Assembly (NCBI GenBank): GCA_023935145.1
Contig: CM043704.1
Span: 95,443,873 to 95,507,872, forward strand
Source of the DNA: Bretschneidera sinensis
Taxonomy: Eukaryota; Streptophyta; Magnoliopsida; Brassicales; Akaniaceae
Direction of reading: 5' to 3'
DNA length: 64,000 nucleotides
In this document: positions 48,010-63,417 of the stretch, piece by piece
Position numbering within the stretch: position 1 is the first letter of the stretch
How the letters are laid out: each line of letters begins with the position of its first letter
Program-made: the position numbers and the translations under genes
The notes under the pieces: model-generated
The model's database searches: none
Told to the model about the DNA's origin: nothing
The model's input: the letters and a program-made list of their open reading frames with translations, nothing else

Positions 48010-49638
48010 GGCCCTTAAGCGTTCGTTCGATCCTCCTCCTCAGTGAAATCTTTCCAAGTTGCTTGAGTTGATGATTTGGTGAAATCTATACAAGGGAAAC
48101 TCATGTGAACAAAGAAAACCTGCAGCAATATTAACACAGTGAGACAAAAGCCATTCATACAGCAAACTCCTTTTTTTTTTTATAAGTAATTCATACAGCA
48201 AACTCTATAAATTGAAAGCCAAAAGAACAGTAGAAACCAATAGTATGTGAGAGAGATGGGTTGGGTTGGGTTGGGGGATTTCTGCAGTGAAAGAGATGCA
48301 ATTATAAATAAGAATTGACATGAAACTAAAAAAAAAAAAGATAAATAAAGGAATCTACATGAAACTTGAGAGAAACCCAAACAATAGAAGGAGATGGCGA
48401 ACTGGAGAAGAAGCTGAACCAAGAAATGAAACCCAACAAGAAAAAAGGGCCAAGAGAAGGTCCTTACCTAGAGATGGAAACCTATGTACTTCCAGAAGGA
48501 ATTGAACTGAGAAACAACACAACAATTAATTAAGCAGAGTAAGAGGCAATAAGAACAACTACCAAACCAGAAGCATAAACAGAAACAGAAGATAAAGAAG
48601 GGGTAAGAAGATAAGGAAATACTGAAGAAAAATCCGAAGTCTGAAGTGTCGCTAATGGTATTGATACTTTGATAGCAAAAGCTGAACAAAATGATCACTG
48701 TCCAAACTGATCTATACCTAATCTGAAATGGAAAATAGACATAAAAACATCAAAACTAAGTTAACAATTCCCCAAATTAAAAAATTGAAGAACAAATAGA
48801 TGAAATAATGAATTCAATGACAGAAAAACATACCAGCAGCACCAGATAAATAGAGGTAAACAATGGACAAATATTGTTTAAATGATAGAGCAATTCAATA
48901 AAGGATCAAACAGATTAATAAACGTGTCTGATCAACTGATCATAACAGAGAGAGAAAACAAATACACATAATAAATCCCCACGGTTTCCAACAAAACTGC
49001 TGGCAATAGACAACAAATTATTCACGTCATGCAAACAGACAAAGCTCTCTCTGTGTGTATGAATGTCCGTATGTGTAATCACCATCAAAATACATACGAA
49101 ATCACAAACTCTTTTTTAGTAACTAACATCAAGAAAAACTCACCGCAAATATCTCACTTCCTCGATCTCTTTGTGGCCTCCACAATCAAAAAGGCAATCG
49201 ATTTACAAGCCTCTATCGAGTGGTGGGTTCTCCTCCAATTAGGCAATAAAACAAAATACAGCTTTTGATTTTATTCTATGGAAAACAATCCTAGCCACGC
49301 AAATATTATGAACCAAATCAAAAAACAAAGCACAACCCAGGTCCTCAAATTTCACATGGGTTGTCCTTTGAGCTTTGATTTGATCAAAAAATTAATCAAA
49401 TCACAATCAATCAAAACCTAAACAAAGAACAACCCAGGTACTCAAATTTTGTGAAAATTAACGGGATGTTCTTAAAATTGTTGTTTTATTTTGTTTAGAT
49501 TACAAGTTGCAGATAAAATTATTACTGTACTATTTTATACGTTAGAGTGGTCACTATATATCTGATATTCAAAATCTTATCCGAGAAAACGAGAAATGGG
49601 GTTCATAAGCCAATGTACTGAAATGATTTTCAAAACTA
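48010..49638. other. Upstream region of the At1g01500-like gene
   Basis: Likely promoter and 5'UTR of the minus-strand gene in the first kilobase. At 49333 and 49427 the string AACAACCCAGGT(C/A)CTCAAATTT occurs twice (first copy AACCCAGGTCCTCAAATTT), a small direct repeat. No coding sequence seen. Confidence 0.45.
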
Positions 49639-50799
49639 TTTGGTTTAATTGCAAAATGCTCCTTAACTTTAGGGTTAAGTGATAGATTGTCTCATCAGTT
49701 TTTAAAAGAGATAATTTAACTTTCAATTTTATCAATTTAAATCATTGGTTTGATTTAACCGAATTCCAATCAAAATATTTCTGAAAACCTTGCTTTATTT
49801 TGTAACTTGTCATGTCATAAATAAAACAGGTCTATCGCACGCGTAAAAAAAAACAAAAATAAAACTCCACGCAAACGCGCTTTTTTCATCACCACTGTCA
49901 TCTCCTCCACCAACCCTTCTTCCCACTAACTACCTCCCTTCCAATCCAATCCCCATCCCCTTCTCCCCAACCTCAGCCTCACAAACTATAACCGAAGTAT
50001 CTTTTTTTCACAACCCCAAGCACACCATAAAGACCCTTCTTTCCCTCCTACCATTCCCCACCACCCCTTCCTTCAACCACCTCCCTCACCACCTTCCTTG
50101 CCAATATCATCATAAACAAGATACCATATAAGAAATGAGTACAACTTAGCGGATTTGGAATTCTACAGAAACACAGATAGAGATGATCCTTAGGGTCTTC
50201 TTGAAGGAATCACTATAGCTGGTCTCGTCAGTATCTTGCGCCAGCTTGACAACCTCGCCAAGTAAGTCTCTTTTTCTCTCTCCATCGAGTTTCATTTTGT
50301 AGAGATTTAGCTTTCGAGCTTGAATTGTGGTTATGACTCATGAGCCAAATGTTATGAGTCAATATGGCTTGATTTGATTTTTGAGGTTTATGGACATTAA
50401 TTTCCAAGTTACTCATTCGAATGCTCGTTGAATTTGGAGTTTTTTTTTTTAATTTTGAGTTTCAGTTTCAAGTGTCATGATCAGATTGGATAGTTCTTCT
50501 CGATAATCTATTTTTGGTAGTTAAGTGTTAAAAATGTTGAATTAGTATGACATTTGCTTGAAGTTTTGTTTTTGTTTTTTTTTACACGTGCGATGGACTT
50601 GTTTTATTTCTAACGTGACAAGTTACCAAATAAATTAAAGGCTCTGGGAATATTTTGATCGAAATTCGACCAAAATCAAGCCAATGTTTAAATTGCTCTA
50701 AATTAATAAAGTTAAAGGTTAAATTATCTATTTTAAAAACTAAGAGGACAATATACTGCTTAACCCTAAAGCTAATGATAATTTTGCAACTAAGCCAAA
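49639..50799. mobile_element. Long-TIR, Pack-MULE-like element carrying a gene fragment
   Basis: Left arm 49639-49866 and right arm 50562-50799 are inverted copies of each other over about 230 bp. Examples: TTTGGTTTAATTGCAAAAT against TTTGGCTTAGTTGCAAAAT, CTTTAGGGTTAAG in both, AACTTGTCATGTCATAAATA against AACTTGTCACGTTAGAAATA, and ATCGCACGCGTAAAAAA against ATCGCACGTGTAAAAAA. Long inverted repeats around host-gene sequence are the signature of Pack-MULEs (Mutator-like elements). The roughly 700-bp interior has no transposase; it holds a C-rich leader-like stretch, a SCAR-like exon fragment and intron-like sequence. No 9-bp target duplication was found, so superfamily assignment is inferred. 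Confidence 0.72.
50116..50261 (+). pseudogene. Captured first-exon fragment of a SCAR/WAVE gene
   Basis: The frame starting at 50116 reads TRYHIRNEYNLADLEFYRNT, then DRDD P-stop-G, then LLEGITIAGLVSILRQLDNL. This follows the highly conserved N-terminal SCAR homology domain of plant SCAR/WAVE proteins, which activate the ARP2/3 actin nucleator. The stop (TAG, 50191-50193) replaces the conserved Glu after DDP. The normal start region is missing or altered: a TAA lies directly before the fragment. The fragment ends at an intact-looking splice donor (CCAA|GTAAGT, GT at 50262), followed by T-rich intron-like sequence, so genomic DNA rather than mRNA was captured. It lies within the long-TIR element. 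Confidence 0.75.
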
Positions 50800-52230
50800 C
50801 CATTTTTTTTGGTGAATCTAAAAGACACCGCTTGACTTTCTTTCTCAAATGAGATTTGTTTAGAGAGAGAGTAACAGGTCTATCACTTTATCTTCATTAG
50901 ATAACTGATTTCATTTTTCCTTTTGGACTTATTGTTTGGCTATGGTAAACATTGAGTTTTAACTTAGGTCAGGTGATTACTTTTGTAAAAGGATTCATAA
51001 AAGTTTTTTCAACTTCATGTCCTCTCTTTGTTGGTCACGAAGTTGATCCATTCTTTATCTTATTCAGCAAATCGTTTCAAACTGATTCATCCTGATCAAC
51101 TTTTAGAAGCTTCGTTTGTGGTATTCATGAAAAAAGGGAAACCATTACGCACGACAATTGTGATTAGAATATAATTTATGAAATCATTTATTCCAAACAA
51201 AGTGTTATCGTGATAACGAGAAAGACTATGCGCCCATTAATTTGGTGACACGCTAGAAAAACAAACTCCATGCCACGTTACCCTGCTTCCCTCAGCATTA
51301 CGAGAAATTCTTGCATACATGTGTACTGGGGCCAATCAAATAATGCCACGACGTGTTTTTGTGAGTAGATCCATGCAGCGGTATCGTCTGACTGACCCGG
51401 TGCACATACAGGGAGTAAAAAGCTTACAGGGGTCCTCTTTCACCCATAACGGCAACGACCACCTTACAAAGGAAACAGTCAGACCCCAGGAAATCATGAA
51501 ACATCCGTTTGCAGCATCTAAATTCCTATAACCATCCATGACCTGTTGAATTCTCATCAGTATTTTTCAAATGCACACATTCTATACAGAGCTAAACACT
51601 CGAGAGAAGCAAAAACAAATCCTAAGAATATGACATTATCCCAACTGGCAATAAGTTAATGAGCTCATCACAATAGCAAGGTCCTTGCAGATACAAGGCC
51701 GAAGCTTAACGAGCAGGTTCAACAAATACAAAATTGAACACCAACGTTAAATTACTGACTGGCAATGCAAATTTAAAATTGGGAAGTTACTGATCACCCA
51801 TTAAGTTTAACCTTAACCAAACCATATTGGCCCTCATGCTCTAAACCTTGAAGACTCCACATAGGAGGAGTTCTCAAAAGTCTTTTGTATCGTTTGGTCC
51901 TACATATTTCCCAAAGAATCAAAACCCAGAATTCTCAGAAAATAAAATTTGAAGGGGAAATTCGAAAAGGTTTCAAAAGACATCATGTTGCAAGTTGACA
52001 CCTCTGCACTAAAACATATAATGGTATCGACCTTAGAGAAGTTAAAGGATATAGCACCAAATCCAATCATCCATATTAGCATGAATGCTTCACCAAGTGA
52101 TGACTCGCACCAAAATGTTGCCAGAATTGGGAAGGAAATGACAAAAAAGGGAGAGGATCAACATAAGTTGAAGAAAAACCACGCAGATGCAGTCCAATTA
52201 GGTTTGAGAAGACTGGAGCCTTTAGTTCTG
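50800..52230. other. Downstream region of the NFD6-like gene
   Basis: No independent gene is established. 51320-51560 is more balanced in composition and has open frames on both strands (70 and 73 codons); it may be 3'UTR sequence of the minus-strand NFD6-like gene. Nothing else recognised. Confidence 0.4.
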
Positions 52231-54743
52231 TCACCGAGGAACTGCAAATTCTAGGAAATATCAATGAAGAAATATGCAAGATAATCAGTAGATGGAAAAA
52301 GATTTAACCAGGACAAAAAAGAAGAAGAAGAACTTTATTAAATAGACTTAAGGTCTAAAACATGTTGATGAAGAAAGGCAAATCATAGAAGAAAAGAGTC
52401 TAATCAGAACCCCTAAGGGAAAAATGAAACACAGAACTTCATATCCCAGGTGAGGAACTAAACACAACAGCAAGCAGAATCAGTGGCACTGCCACGGACC
52501 CAAACTCAATCTAACAACTTCAGCAAAAGGATGTTTTTAAGGAGATTAAAACTTCTGAAAATGAAGATTCCAATATATGGATTTCTAATGCTCCGATGGC
52601 ATAGGAGGCCTCACTATATGTATCATCACAACCAGATATACTTAAAGAATGTCACTTAGCAAAGGATGATAAAAAAATGGAGATATTGGGTGTACACCAT
52701 CAAGATCATTACATGAAGCATTAGTAATTGTACCTAGTTTTCTTCTCTCAGCATATGGCAAACCTATCCTTGAGCGTAAGGAATAAATGCCAGGAATGCT
52801 AATATGATAAATTAAGGGATCAATAACATGCAAGAAAAAGTTCAAGCATATGTGGGCATATGCTTTCATTTAACTACTCACAATTCATGCCGCCAAATAA
52901 CACATAACATGTGAGAAAGATTACCAGATGCAGTCAATTCCTCAATTTAATGGTACCTCAGATGATACAATCGCAAACTCAATGAGATTCTTCTGAATCT
53001 GAGGATCCCACAATGGCTCAACACAACTCTGACAAGCCTAAGATTTGTCCTCCTGTGGTCAGCAAGAATCATTTTTCCTTCTAGAAATATCACTTATTTA
53101 CATTTAACTTGTGTGACACAGACTCGACCTGTCTGACCAAGCTCTATATATTATTTCCAGCAATGATTCACAACTTCCAAGTTATTTTCAGTCTGAAGTA
53201 CTTGCATCAAGTCTTGAAACACCCCACACCCATGCTTCTGTCACTCCTTGCAGAAGCCTCAAATCACCATTGAGGTTCTAAAAGCAAGTTAGATCCTAGA
53301 TTGTTTGCTACACAAGCCTAGAAGCTAGAGAGTTAAAATTCTAATGTCATCAGTCTTCCATCTTCATTGTTCACAAAATCTTTACTTTCTATAATCTACA
53401 TTGAGAACTCATAACAAACATATTTTCCAATTACATCCTTCAATAAATACTCTTTAGAAGGACCTAAATTTAATGGTTAGTTCACAATGTTGGGCGCTTT
53501 GCACCACATTAAATGGTTAACTAAGAGAACATAATCAAGTTTGCAAAAAGAAATTACCTAGCGATAAGAAATCTATAAATCCATTCTGAGAGGAGAAAAA
53601 ATGTAAAACAACAAAAAACTTGAAGAATAGAAAGTAAACAAAAGCACTTAAACTCGGTTAACCAAGTTTGCATATACTGCACAATACAAAGAGCAAAATA
53701 ATAAAATTAAAAGATCTGGGTCTTTTCACAGACTGAAAATAAATCCTATTAATTTATTGTCCCACATAGATCCATCAGGCCTGGTCACAATGGTGTTGCA
53801 AGTCCTATTGCACGAAATAGAAGAACAAGTCAGAAAACATAATTTGTACCATACTAGAGGCAACAATCATTGCCAGCTAATGGAGTGAACAGTTATATCA
53901 AATAACCAATCAGAGCATTAATTTTTATAAAAAGATTCTACTTTCAACTCAAAAAATTCATTGCAATGCTCAAATGCATGTACAATTTAACTCACTTCAG
54001 TTTGAAAGCAACACCGACCCTTCTTTTTGATATTTTTAAAAAATAAAGAGAAGAACATTGCTTCAAAGTTGCTAGGAAAAAAATCAACATTTATTGGGAT
54101 GCATCCTTCAGTACTCAAATTATTTCCAGCCAAAAAATCCCCAAACATTAAAGAAAGAACAAAAGCAAAAGTAACCATATGCACAGAATGAAATACAAAT
54201 GCATGTCACAGTAACTAAAATTCACTGTGTATTAGACTGAGCGAATTAAAGGAAAACAAAATCATAATTTCCTCAAACCCATCTAGAAAACGAAAATTCA
54301 ACAAAACAATACATCAAATGAAATATAAAAATGAAGAAGAAGAAAATATACCCTGAGAAAGCCAGCTCCAGCAGGATGAATCAACCGCGATGCTCGACTT
54401 GAGCCGAGCAGAAGCAATAGCACTGTGAAGCGGCATCATCGACTCCAGGCTCCCCAAAACCGAAACAACCCTTCAAAAAGGTTGAAAAGAGGAAGAAAAA
54501 AGAAATTTAAGCATAATAAAAAAACAATATAAATGCAATAAATGAATAGTATATGAACACAAAATACAGAGATAGAAAGAGAGGGGGGTGTTGGTACCTT
54601 GAAGCACGGGGGACGGACCTTGGTGGTGAAGAGAAAGGAGACGACATGGATTTCGGGTTCAGGGCCTTTTGGGTTAGGGTTTTGGATCGAGATGTGAGTG
54701 ATCTTGAACCCGCCACTATTACCGATCTGCAAAACGACGCCAT
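52231..54743 (-). CDS. NFD6: NUCLEAR FUSION DEFECTIVE 6-like organellar protein
   Basis: Three coding exons, 54598-54743, 54352-54470 and a 20-nt terminal exon 52231-52250, give 94 aa. The start MASFCRSVIVAGSRSLTSRS is a Ser/Arg-rich mitochondrial or plastid presequence. The conserved core LGSLESMMPLHSAIASARLK and SSCWSWLSQ identifies the NFD6 family. In Arabidopsis, NFD6 is a small organelle protein needed for fusion of the polar nuclei in the embryo sac. Exon 2 ends CAG-G and the microexon supplies AA-TTTGCAGTTCCTCGG-TGA, giving the family ending EFAVPR. The intron before the microexon is 2.1 kb. Reading through the exon 2 donor would instead give about twelve mainly aromatic residues and a stop, a possible alternative C-terminus. 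Adjacent to and divergent from NDUFS8. Confidence 0.88.
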
Positions 54744-55154
54744 TTCTGGTACAGAGTAGTGTATCTTCGTGTGCGAATAAACACAGATCGAGAGGAAGTG
54801 AAAGGATGAGAGATAGAGCGCTAAACCCTACAACGAAGGGTACTAAGATTTTGGCTGGTCATCAAATGCTGTCGTTGAATATACAAAGGCCCCGCTTGTC
54901 AAAACGCATCGTTTCTTATGCAGTTATCTCAAAACGTGCCGTTTTAGGTTTAAAAAACAACTCTATAAAACGCGCCGTCTAACACTGAAATGAACCGACT
55001 GGAATCACAAAACTCATCTGTTATACCTCCCATTTATCAGGTTGTTCTGATTTGTCTTTTTTTTAATAAAAAAAATTCCCTAATAGCAACTCACGATCTC
55101 AGCGAAGAAGAAGAAGACGCAATTTATCTTCAAGCTCTTAATTAATCGTCACCG
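54744..55154. promoter_or_regulatory. Bidirectional promoter between NFD6 and NDUFS8
   Basis: The 411 bp between the two start codons must hold both promoters. A telo-box (AAACCCTA, 54823-54830) is present. Three copies of an AAAACG-N3-CGTTTT-like motif occur: AAAACGCATCGTTTC (54901), AAAACGTGCCGTTTT (54931) and AAAACGCGCCGTCT (54967). A fourth, weaker one (AAAACGACGCCATTT) overlaps the NFD6 start at about 54731. Telo-boxes are common in plant mitochondrial and translation genes. Function inferred from position and sequence only. Confidence 0.6.
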
Positions 55155-58185
<3,031 letters not shown>

Positions 58186-58811
58186 TGTTCCTTTGGATTG
58201 CTCCTTCCTATTTGATAATAGGATTTTCTTGACTTACAAAGTCTGCAAAATAAAATGATCTGAGTATGGGTCTTGAAAATACTTGTATTCTAGGCTGTGA
58301 TTCAGTAAGTTTTGTTATTGAAGTTACTCTCTGCTACATCAATGGCAATGGATAAATTATTGAATGAAACAAAATTTATTAACACAAGTTAACTTCACCA
58401 GAACTGCTTTTGTGCTTCTTCCTTTAGAACTCTGGATTGCCCAAGTTTAATCTCCAACAGTGGTTTTGCTTATTTTAGAAAGCTACGGAATCTAGAACCA
58501 AAACCTTTTGGAAAAATAGCAGCCTGAAGACAAATGATCCCTGGATTCTCCCAAAATATTGCAGAAGCTTAAAGCAGCAAGTACTGACTGCAGCACCCAA
58601 AATTTCTATGCCTTATGTCATTTAATCCGTGGTCTTATGCCTGTAATTTGATAGGATTGATAATTTGAAACTGATTTACGCGATCCATATCTAAATCTAT
58701 CATAATTGAGATTATAATCGAATTATTTGATTATTTATGATATTTTAAAATTTTATTATATTATAATATATTTAAAAAAATTACACTTATTTTGAATAAT
58801 TAATCTTTTTA

Positions 58812-58846
<35 letters not shown>

Positions 58847-59941
58847 TAAGTCATATAAATAGTATATTTGAAGAGTAATAGCTTATAATATATATGTATT
58901 TTTATTTTATAAAAATAAAATATATAATAAAAAGAATAATACATACTATATAATTTTAAAATATAAAATCAGATTAACGGATCAAAATCTATATTCATAT
59001 TAGACTATATGAAAATTATATTTTTGTTGTTTTTCAATTTTTAATAGTAAAAAAATAAGATACAAATATTTTTAGTATATAAAAATTCTTATGGTATAAT
59101 ACATTTATTTATATGCGTACAAAAAATCTTAATCCAATTCTTTGTACTATTAAATATTTAAACAATTTTATTAATAAATAGTGTTTAAAAAAGTTACATA
59201 GCAACCAATTGAATAGTTTAAAATTTTAGATGTTATAAAACAATAATTTAAAGATACACTTATTTCTTCCTTTTTAATATATATATATATATAAAAGCAC
59301 CAAGTGTGCCAAATCAAAATGACAAAATTGCTCATCTTATCCCGCACATGTACAACTCTTCAACAAAAGATTTCATGTCATTCACACAAAATTTAATCAA
59401 TTTCAGTAATTTTTGAGCCTCTCGACTTCTTGGACCAGACCCTTATTTTTTTAATCATCTTCAAAATCGACACATTTTGTCTCTATCTCTCCCTCTCTCT
59501 CTCCAAACCCAAATTTATATTGTTTGGTGGGCTTAAAACTAAATTTAAATCATAGTTTATTTTTAAAATCTACGGAAAAAATTAAATCAATGCTGGTTAA
59601 ATTTTAATAAATAAAAATAAAAAACAAAAAATTAATAAATAATTTAATTTAATTTGATTAATTTTTTTTTTAAAAAAAATAAAAAATTAACTTCCACGGG
59701 TAACTCAAACACATCCATTGTCTTGTTGGGTCCTTGATTATGAAAAGCCTAGTTGAGCAGACGCCAACCTCAGTAAGCCCGGTCCTTCTCCTAAAAGGAG
59801 CATTTTGTTTAAAAATATAAAAGAAGGGAAAATCAAAGTCGTTGGTAGTGACTGGTGATTTTGGTGAATGCCTACTGGCTTAGGTTAAAATAAATGAAAG
59901 AGAAGAGAGTGATAAAGAAGTAAGGTCAATTGCATTTAGAT
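58186..59941. other. AT-rich intergenic DNA with TA microsatellites
   Basis: 58186-58350 is the likely NDUFS8 3'UTR (AATAAAATG near 58248). (TA)n tracts occur at 58818-58842 and 59278-59293. No gene seen; 59800-59941 is the likely promoter and leader of the PheRS gene. Confidence 0.55.
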
Positions 59942-62900
59942 ATGGCGGAGGAGGCGATTTTAGGGTATTTAGAGAACCAGGAAGAGATCGTGGACTCCGG
60001 TCAGTTCGCAGCGGACCGCGGATTCGACCACAACGATGTCGTCAATGTCATCAAGAGCCTCCATGGTTTCCGCTACATCGATGCGCAGGTACTTCAATAT
60101 ATACAATTTGCAGACACTCCTCATTATAGTATGGATGTATTTATGTATATATTCTTATGTGTCCCTTAAAACCACGAAAACCCAGTGGTAGCTTAACAGT
60201 TACGCCGAGAAAACTGACTATTACTATGTAGTGTAATTGTACAGTGGAAGTGGTATTGAGGTTTTAATGTTTGATTTTGTCTCATTTCCCACATAACATT
60301 TGCTCAGTTTTTCCGAAGTTAGATGTGATTTTTTTTTTTGTGGGCTCTGAAATGATAAGAAGTAAAATTACATTTCTGTTTGGTTGCTAAGAATAATTGA
60401 GGCGGAGAATGACTCTTACTTGTTTTAAATCCTAGGTTTTGTATTGTTTGGTGTGCATAAGGCATTGTATTTTCATGTACATAAATATTCATTTCCATGT
60501 GATTATGCTGGTATAATTTTAGTGCCTTGCAGGCCGATAACAAATATTAAATGACTGATATTGTAGCTCATGATTTTTCTACTCCTAGATTATGTAATGC
60601 AATTTGGGTACCGTGGAATTTAATTGATAAAGTATGATGAAATGCGGGTTATTTACTTTTGCGTGGTTTGAATATTATACAGGATATTAAAAGGGAGGCA
60701 TGGGTGCTTACGGATGAGGGGAAACAATATGCTGCTGAGGGATCACCTGAAGTACAACTGTTCTTGGCCGTGCCACCAGAGGGTAGCATCGCAAAAGATG
60801 AGCTACAGGTGATTAGGACTTCTTTCAAAAGACTATTGATCCCCTCTTAGCGGTTTTGGATCTTTAAGGCACTATTGTATAATTGATTTTTACCTAAGTG
60901 TAAGAATTAGGATATGCATAAATCATCGGTATATCTTTCTATTTCTTCTTTATTGTCATTTATTGTCTCTTGTGAGTTGGAATCTGTATTTATAGAAAAG
61001 CTTTTATATGTTCATTGTGAGCAAGTCCTAATATTTGTTGTGGAAGCTGCATTTTTGCAGAAAAAGCTTGCCCCTGCAGTCTTCAAAATAGGTTGCTCAC
61101 AGGCTGGAAAGAATAAGTGGGTGGAGATGGGAAAGCAAGTGTCCAGGAAGGTAACATGCTCGGAATTGATAATTCTAGTATAACTTGTGTGGTCTAGTTG
61201 CACTTTTGCTCACAATCATTCTTCAGCATTATTTTGAAGTCATTTGTTTGTTGTAGGTTCAACACGTGGAAGACAAGGTGAAAGATTTGCTTCTATGGAT
61301 ACAAGATGGACAGGTGTGTGTTAATCTTTCAATGTATTCACCTGTCATAAGTCTCACATCAGTTACTTACATAATGATTAATGATCTTTATTTTTAATCT
61401 GTTTTTCTCTGAGCTTCAATTATGGATTTTTATCTAATGTCCCATTCAGCTATTCCCAATAGCAATAATGATAGCACATTAAGTAGAGCACCGTGTTTTT
61501 GTGTTTCTTGAATAAGTTCTTCAAAAGAAAGTAGAACACTGTAGCACAAATGGGAAAGTTATTGAGTATTATATGGTAGGATGCTGTTTCTTATTCAACG
61601 TAAGATATCTACCTGGTTTGGCAAAATCAATTATGTTACAAGAGTGAGGCTAAGAACAAGAAGTACAAGTTTATATCAATTTGTTTTTTGTTTTTGAATA
61701 ATCTACTGGTTGGCCTCTAATCTTTGTGTATGAGTGTTTTCATCTCATTTCATGTCTGGGAAGCCGATTAGAGATTAGACAGGCTAACTTGGGGATTCAG
61801 AATAGAATACCCACAAACACGTGTTTCTGTTGCATGTATGTGTGTATACAATATGTTTGAATGCATTGGTTTGAATTTGTAGTCTTTCATTTTCTACTGG
61901 GTCTGTTAAAGTTAATAGAGGTGGAACATTAAATTTTATGTGAAAGAAAAATTGCTTGGTTTGGGGTTTTTGAATGGGTAATCTTGTTCTCATTCTGTAA
62001 CCTGATTTAGGCGTGGGATAAATGGAGGGTTTTGTGACACTGGTTTCTCTCTCTCTCTCTCTCTGTGTTTTTGTGGGCGGGTGGGCCTGCTCATGCGCTT
62101 TTATGCACGTGTGTGTATGTCTTACACACCTTAGTTTAGATTATGGTTCCTCATAATTAGGTTATGTTTCTGCATAATTCAATCGTGTTATGGATCTTCA
62201 ATATTCATCATCTCTTTATGTAAATGAGACTTATAATTTCTTATTTTGCATTTGCATCTTAATTTACTATTCAGATTCAATTTCTGTCTCCAGGCAATTG
62301 AGAAAGATGAAATTAATACTCTCAAAGCAAGAAAGCTTATTGTTTCACCGTAATCATCTCATCTTGATTTTCCTTCCTTTTCTTTTCTTTTGAGTTTTTT
62401 TTCTAGTTATCTTTATTTCAGTAGTTAGGACCTGAGACTTTTTATCGGTAAGTGCTGCTGAGGTTTTGCAATCATGATAGAGGAGTTTTCTTCTGACTTA
62501 TTCTGTTGGCTCTGTTGACTTTGTTTGAAGATTTTCCTTTCTTTCTTTCTTTCTAGGACATGGAAGGGCTACTCAGTAAGGAAAGGTCCTAATTATGCTC
62601 CAAAAAGAAAGAAAGTTGCTACTGATTTGACTCGAGAAAATCTACAGAGGTATTTTGGTTCCTTTTTTTTTAAAGGGAGGTATTTTAGTGGCTTGATACA
62701 TAAATAGATACATATATATATATATTCGTTTATCCATACGAACCATATGATTTGATTTCATGTTTCATAAATATAACTTGATTCAAACAACTCTTCCCCA
62801 CCAAATTAGATATGAACTGGCCAACACAATTTGGTGCGGCCAAGTTAAAACAGATGGAACATGCAAGATGTTGATTTATGTCATTCTGAATGTGCAAATG

Positions 62901-63417
62901 ATTTTGGCCTATGTGAAGTTGGAATCACTTTGCAGCTTGTGTTAGGTAGCAGGTTCTAAAAAATATCATTTGTTTTAATCTTTTTACTTTACTTCCCACG
63001 TATTCGCAAGTTGTAACTTGTGAAACTATATATTTAAATCTACACCTACAAAATGCCATATTGTTTAAATATACGTGGAATGCATGGGACAAGTAGGTGC
63101 TCTAGAGCAGTGTATAAATTTCTTGTTTCATTTTATATGCCTAACTGTGGGTCTCTATTTTGAGCATCATGTGTGAATATTTCGAGGTGTTTATTCATAA
63201 GAACAATCACTCCAGGAGATGTAGCACAGGTGGTGGTTGCTCATCTGTTCTTAAATATAAAGGTTCTGTTCTTGGTGTTTGCAAATTATCAAATTGAAAA
63301 ATTTGTACGATATTTTGTTTCTTCAGGGGGGATTGGAAGGAACTAGAGTTCAAAGAATATAATTTCAATGCTAAAGGACAGCCTGCTGAAGCTGGCCATC
63401 TTCACCCGCTTCTCAAG
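59942..63417 (+). CDS. Phenylalanine--tRNA ligase alpha subunit, cytosolic (3' part off the window)
   Basis: Seven exons are visible: 59942-60088, 60683-60808, 61061-61150, 61257-61313, 62294-62349, 62557-62649 and 63327-63417. They join without a phase error to give 220 residues. The start [20 protein letters not shown] and later [59 protein letters not shown] and the end [11 protein letters not shown] are those of eukaryotic cytosolic PheRS alpha, about 500 aa in full. This part forms the N-terminal winged-helix-like RNA-binding domains. The class II catalytic core (motifs 1-3) starts just after HPLLK and should lie beyond base 64000. With the beta subunit the enzyme charges tRNA-Phe. Introns hold CT and CTTT microsatellites (about 62046-62063 and 62537-62552). 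Confidence 0.94.

Noticed and set aside
51336..51557. 73-codon minus-strand frame downstream of NFD6-like gene
   Set aside because: No recognised family. It may be 3'UTR of the NFD6-like gene, but the microexon stop gives a better family match.
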